Source: an uncultured Halieaceae bacterium
GTDB lineage: Bacteria; Pseudomonadota; Gammaproteobacteria; Pseudomonadales; Halieaceae
DNA length: 9,797 bases
Direction: 5' to 3'
Assembly (NCBI GenBank): GCA_938045215.1
Contig: CALINF010000010.1
Coordinates: forward strand, 1 to 9,797
Shown here: one piece after another, positions 6,909-9,797 of the stretch
Layout of the letters: every line of letters begins with the position of its first letter
Position numbering within the stretch: position 1 is the stretch's first letter
The notes under the pieces: generated by a model
What the model was told of the DNA's origin: nothing
The model's input: the letters and a program-made list of their open reading frames with translations, nothing else
Database searches by the model: none
Made by a program: the position numbers and the translations under genes

Positions 6909-7637
6909 CTATTGCTTAAGGTCAGCGTCTGTCGGAGCCTGGATGAAGGTCGTCTTATTCATCGCACTTTGCTCGCTGCGCGGCCTGGAGAAGGTCTCGT
7001 TAACGCGAAATATAATGTCGTGGAAGCGGATCTCGTCTTCATGCCGCAGTGCTTGCCGCCCATCAACTGTTCGGCCATTGATAACCGTACCATTGGACGA
7101 GCCTAAGTCCTCTACGTAGAGCTGATCTTCCACTACCTCCAACTTGGCGTGCTGGCGCGACACGTGAGGACTCACAATAGCGATATCACTCTCCAATGCG
7201 CGGCCCAAAACAACTGGCTGGCTCACCCCGAAGCTCAAACCTGCCAATGGACCTGTTTCTGCACTCAAAATCCAGTGATACTCCGGATGTTCGTCACCCT
7301 TGCGAAAATAGGTCGTTACACCATTGTGGCGACGGTCTTCAATTGGCGGAATATTAGACAGTACCCTGCGCTCTACGAACGAGGTCGTACGGACGATGCC
7401 ATGCTGTGTGATCTGGAAAAACCAGGCCAGCAAGAAAGTAACCGGGAAACCCAGAACAGCCAGATAGAGGAAGTTCCGCGAGGCCTCATCGGAATCAAAT
7501 CCTATCGCTGGAAACAGAATATCCCCTACCTGCAGAGCACCCCAGCACAGTACGATATACAGCACGCAAGTGCGTAACACCTTGCGACGCCTGAGTTCTC
7601 TAAAAAATGACCCTGATGAGTTTTGCGTCTTTTCCAT
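6909..7637 (-). CDS. Two-TM inner-membrane protein with C-terminal cytosolic FHA domain
   Basis: This 242-residue protein should read threonine phosphorylation at the membrane. The N-terminal part (about 10-84) is FFRELRRRKVLR, TM1 (about 23-43), a short periplasmic loop with FPAIGFDSDE, TM2 (about 55-75) and AWFFQITQHGI. I recognise this pattern from the N-terminal membrane module of many proteobacterial TPR and adenylate-cyclase-like proteins (RRKVFRVA..., FPALG, LAWxFxLTPEGI). Positive charges on both flanks place the N-terminus and the FHA part in the cytosol. The FHA domain (about 125-213) has G145-R146, S160-R161-Q-H163 and GSSNGTVING with N182 and N187, so phosphothreonine binding appears intact. 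The tail holds TTFI (229-232) and TDAD (236-239), which fit pT-x-x-I/D. The start is firm: AAGGA (7643-7647) lies five bases before the ATG. It sits downstream of orn on the same strand, 136 bases away, and faces the kinase gene. Confidence 0.88.
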   Translation of the reverse strand: MEKTQNSSGSFFRELRRRKVLRTCVLYIVLCWGALQVGDILFPAIGFDSDEASRNFLYLAVLGFPVTFLLAWFFQITQHGIVRTTSFVERRVLSNIPPIEDRRHNGVTTYFRKGDEHPEYHWILSAETGPLAGLSFGVSQPVVLGRALESDIAIVSPHVSRQHAKLEVVEDQLYVEDLGSSNGTVINGRTVDGRQALRHEDEIRFHDIIFRVNETFSRPRSEQSAMNKTTFIQAPTDADLKQ

Positions 7638-7683
7638 TCTGGTCCTTACTCACCTCACTCGTCCTTTGAACACACTACACCAC

Positions 7684-7708
7684 GGGGCAGTAGCCAGACC
7701 CATGCCCC
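7684..7708. repeat. Inverted repeat in the orn-FHA intergenic region
   Basis: GGGGCA (7684-7689) and TGCCCC (7703-7708) form a 6-bp GC-rich stem around 13 bases. It lies 46 to 71 bases upstream of the FHA start, in the 136-base gap 7638-7773. No T-run follows on either strand, so it is not a typical intrinsic terminator. It could be a leader hairpin or an operator. No tRNA or other gene is seen in this gap. Confidence 0.3.
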
Positions 7709-7773
7709 ACAAAACCATACTCTCACTTGTGAATTACGTCCATCCTGAATAAAAGTTGGTTCACGCGCTAACT

Positions 7774-8316
7774 TTACGTCTGAATGAAATAGTCGCGGTA
7801 ATAGCGCAGCTCGTCAATAGACTCACGAATATCATCAAGCGCCAAATGCGTAGCCGACTTGGTAAAACCCGCCTCCAGTGAAGGTCTCCAGCGTTGCATC
7901 AGAATTTTCAGCGTGCTCACATCCAGGTTGCGGTAGTGAAAATACTGCTCCAGTTCCGGCAAGTGCCTCGCCATAAAGCGCCGATCCTGACAGATGGAGT
8001 TGCCGCACATGGGTGAGGTATTGGGTGGTACCCACGACCGTAAAAACTCGATTGTCTCGCTTGCTGCCTTTGCGGGGTGATACTCACTTGCGCGCACCCG
8101 ATCAACCAGACCGGAAGCCGTATGATGCGAGGTATTCCACTCATCCATGGCCGCCAGACGAGTGTCATCCGTGTGAATAGCGATCACGGGACCCTCTGCC
8201 AGCGTGTTCAGCTTACTGTCGGTCACGATGGTAGCAATTTCAATCACCACGTCATTGTCTGGATCAAGCCCTGTCATCTCCAGATCGACCCAGATCAGGT
8301 TGTCAGCGTCTTGCAT
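7774..8316 (-). CDS. orn: Oligoribonuclease
   Basis: This is a 180-residue DEDDh 3'-5' exoribonuclease that degrades RNA dinucleotides, including pGpG from cyclic-di-GMP turnover, and is generally essential in gammaproteobacteria. The motifs match E. coli Orn: WVDLEMTGLDP (D11, E13), EWNTSHHTASGLVDRV, MCGNSICQDRRFM (D111), YFHYRNLDVSTLK and THLALDDIRESIDEL (H157, D162). The length is standard. The start ATG at 8316 has AGGA about eight bases upstream. It diverges from rsgA, an arrangement shared with E. coli. The FHA gene lies downstream on the same strand, and some read-through into it is possible, since no strong terminator was found. Confidence 0.97.
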   Translation of the reverse strand: MQDADNLIWVDLEMTGLDPDNDVVIEIATIVTDSKLNTLAEGPVIAIHTDDTRLAAMDEWNTSHHTASGLVDRVRASEYHPAKAASETIEFLRSWVPPNTSPMCGNSICQDRRFMARHLPELEQYFHYRNLDVSTLKILMQRWRPSLEAGFTKSATHLALDDIRESIDELRYYRDYFIQT

Positions 8317-8344
8317 GCGCAGTTCCTGCTATTTGAGAACCGAC

Positions 8345-8350
8345 AGTGTA
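8345..8350 (-). promoter_or_regulatory. Candidate extended -10 element for orn
   Basis: On the minus strand TGT-TACACT reads as an extended -10 (TGn before a TATAAT-like hexamer), 28 bases upstream of the orn start. The -35 region at the right distance is poor. The 80-base divergent region 8317-8396 must also hold the rsgA promoter, for which I see only weak candidates. Confidence 0.25.
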
Positions 8351-8396
8351 ACAAATTGTCTCGACACTCGACCTCCTACAACCCAATAATGGTGAC

Positions 8397-9407
8397 ATGT
8401 CCAAACGCAAGCTCACCCGGCGACAAGCCTGGCGGGTCAACAAGATTCAGGAAGAGCGCGAAAAGCGCGCAGATCTTCGCACCCAGAAAGTCGAAGATAC
8501 CCTTGGAGCGGGCGACCTGGGCCCGGAGCAAGAAGGCCTGGTTACCGCGCACTTCGGCACACAGGTACAAGTAGAATCTACTTCGGGCTCAGTACTTCGA
8601 TGCCATATAAGGGCCAATATAAGTGGTCTCGTTACAGGTGACCGCGTTATCTATTGCGCGGGCGACCCCATCGGGGTGATCGTGGCGCAGCGCGATCGCA
8701 CCAGTGAACTGAAGCGTCCTGATGCCTACGGCAATCTAAAACCTGTTGCAGCAAATATCGATCAGATTTTTGTTGTCATCGCACCCTACCCTGAACCGCA
8801 TGGCAACCTGATCGATCGCTATCTTGTGGCCGCCGAGACGGTTGGCATTGAGCCAGTAATACTACTCAATAAAACGGATTTGTTAGAGGACGATCCAGCA
8901 CTGGAAGAGTCTATAGAGGATCTGCTGTCTATTTATCCGGGACTTGGATATCGGATTCTCAAAGTCAGCAGCCAGCGCGGTGGGCTGGAGTCGCTTCACG
9001 CCGCACTGTCGCAGCGCGTGAGCGTGCTCGTTGGTCAGTCCGGCGTGGGGAAATCGTCGCTGGTGAATGCCCTGCTGCCTGAGGTCGATTTACGGATTGG
9101 CGCATTGTCGGAAAATACGCTCAAAGGTGTGCACACCACAACAACTGCTCAACTTTTTCACTTGCCCACAGGGGGCAGCCTCATTGACTCACCCGGCATC
9201 CGTGAATTTGGTCTGTGGCATATGAACAAGGAGCAGGTCGAACAAGGGTTTCGTGAGTTCCGCGATGTGCTGGGCACCTGTAAGTTTCGTGACTGCCAGC
9301 ACCAGATGGAGCCCGGTTGCGCGATCCTGGCAGCGGTTGAGACAGGTGCTATCTCGGAGCGGCGGCTGGCCAGCTATCGCCACATTGTCGGCTCACTGGA
9401 CGACTGA
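8397..9407 (+). CDS. rsgA: Small ribosomal subunit biogenesis GTPase RsgA
   Basis: This 336-residue circularly permuted GTPase (YjeQ/RsgA) binds the 30S subunit and helps its late maturation, checking the decoding centre. A basic N-terminal tail (residues 1-30) and an OB fold (about 43-105) precede the GTPase domain. Its motifs come in the permuted order G4 NKTD (158-161), G1 GQSGVGKSS (213-221), G2 around GVHTTTT (244-250) and G3 DSPG (264-267). The zinc-binding C-terminal domain has C295, C300, H302 and C308 (TCKFRDCQHQMEPGC). Every hallmark of the family is present and the length is typical. The ATG at 8397 has only GGTGA very close upstream, so initiation may be weak, but the N-terminus matches the family (SKRKLTRRQ). 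It diverges from orn and converges on psd with a 7-base gap between stops. Confidence 0.97.
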   Translation: MSKRKLTRRQAWRVNKIQEEREKRADLRTQKVEDTLGAGDLGPEQEGLVTAHFGTQVQVESTSGSVLRCHIRANISGLVTGDRVIYCAGDPIGVIVAQRDRTSELKRPDAYGNLKPVAANIDQIFVVIAPYPEPHGNLIDRYLVAAETVGIEPVILLNKTDLLEDDPALEESIEDLLSIYPGLGYRILKVSSQRGGLESLHAALSQRVSVLVGQSGVGKSSLVNALLPEVDLRIGALSENTLKGVHTTTTAQLFHLPTGGSLIDSPGIREFGLWHMNKEQVEQGFREFRDVLGTCKFRDCQHQMEPGCAILAAVETGAISERRLASYRHIVGSLDD

Positions 9408-9414
9408 CCAGCGC

Positions 9415-9797
9415 TTAATCCAGAACTGCCAGTGCCTCTCCAAGTCGTGTCGTGGTACCGGCCTGATAACTGTCGTGCCAATCTATCGCGTCTTTTGCAA
9501 ACAACAGGATCACCGTTGAGCCTAGCTTGAAGCGCCCCATCTCCTCACCTTTCTTCAAGTGAATCGATTCAGGTGCAGCGGTGTAGTCATGCAGATGCGG
9601 CATTGTGGGTGGCGGCGCTACCTGACCCGACCAGACCGTTTCTATTCCGGCAACGATCATAGCTCCCACCAGAATCATCGCCATGGGGCCCACCTCTGTA
9701 TCGAAGTAGCAAACAAGACGCTCGTTGCGCGCAAACAGGCGATCCACATTCTCCGCCGTTGTGCCGTTTACAGAGAACAGCTTACCGGGGATATAGC
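9415..9797 (-). CDS. psd: Phosphatidylserine decarboxylase proenzyme, C-terminal part (cut by window edge)
   Basis: This is the C-terminal 126 residues of a Psd proenzyme, the inner-membrane enzyme that converts phosphatidylserine to phosphatidylethanolamine. From the window edge it reads YIPGKLFSVNGTTAENV, followed by LFARNERLVCYFDTEVGPMA, ILVGAMIVAGIETVWSG and GRFKLGSTVILLFA. LGST is the self-cleavage site whose Ser becomes the pyruvoyl group of the alpha subunit. The frame continues off the right edge, so the GTG at 9745-9747 is an internal Val codon rather than a start. The C-terminus ends soon after the conserved LGEALAV, without the acidic extension found in E. coli Psd. It converges on rsgA, the same psd-rsgA pairing known from Enterobacteria. 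Confidence 0.96.
   Translation of the reverse strand, partial: YIPGKLFSVNGTTAENVDRLFARNERLVCYFDTEVGPMAMILVGAMIVAGIETVWSGQVAPPPTMPHLHDYTAAPESIHLKKGEEMGRFKLGSTVILLFAKDAIDWHDSYQAGTTTRLGEALAVLD

Noticed and set aside
8077..8574. 165-codon plus-strand frame across the orn-rsgA gap
   Set aside because: It is antisense to orn and out of frame with rsgA, and both of these genes are certain.
9745..9747. GTG as a start codon for a short C-terminal psd-like protein
   Set aside because: The frame continues upstream to the window edge with clear Psd similarity (YIPGKLFSVNG), so this is an internal valine.

Overview
The window looks like a piece of a gammaproteobacterial chromosome. It carries two parts of a well-known housekeeping neighbourhood. 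Genes of the queG-nnr-tsaE-amiB-mutL block lie on the left and the orn-rsgA-psd block on the right, each in the order and relative orientation familiar from Enterobacteria and Pseudomonas. Protein sequences resemble the E. coli orthologues throughout (MutL, TsaE, QueG, Orn, RsgA, Psd). The membrane-FHA protein and the moderately GC-rich coding style would fit a marine, Halieaceae/Cellvibrionales-like lineage, but that placement is only a guess.

Left part (1-3828, minus strand): an operon reads right to left as nnr, tsaE, amiB and the start of mutL. nnr and tsaE overlap by 4 bases (ATGA). tsaE-amiB and amiB-mutL are separated by 47 and 63 bases. The products cover nicotinamide-nucleotide repair, tRNA t6A synthesis, septal peptidoglycan hydrolysis and mismatch repair. 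queG (tRNA queuosine) starts divergently from a very short shared upstream region holding a perfect TATAAT on the nnr strand.

Middle part (4994-7773): three signalling genes sit between queG and orn, where E. coli has tRNA-Gly genes. They are a tail-anchored PP2C phosphatase, a Hanks-type Ser/Thr kinase with a glycine-poor nucleotide loop, and, convergent to them, a two-TM membrane protein with a cytosolic FHA domain. Writer, eraser and reader of threonine phosphorylation are thus adjacent, and two of them appear to be inner-membrane proteins. The phosphatase and kinase genes share a reading frame and are separated by one stop codon and 42 bases. A 17-bp perfect palindrome lies just before the phosphatase start. 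This cassette is the most interesting part of the window.

Right part (7774-9797): orn (oligoribonuclease, minus), rsgA (ribosome-assembly GTPase, plus) and the 3' end of psd (phosphatidylserine decarboxylase, minus). orn and rsgA diverge from an 80-bp region; rsgA and psd converge with only 7 bp between stop codons.

No IS element, CRISPR array, tRNA or rRNA was seen, and no gene-free stretch exceeds 300 bases. The largest gaps are 4994-5109 and 7638-7773.
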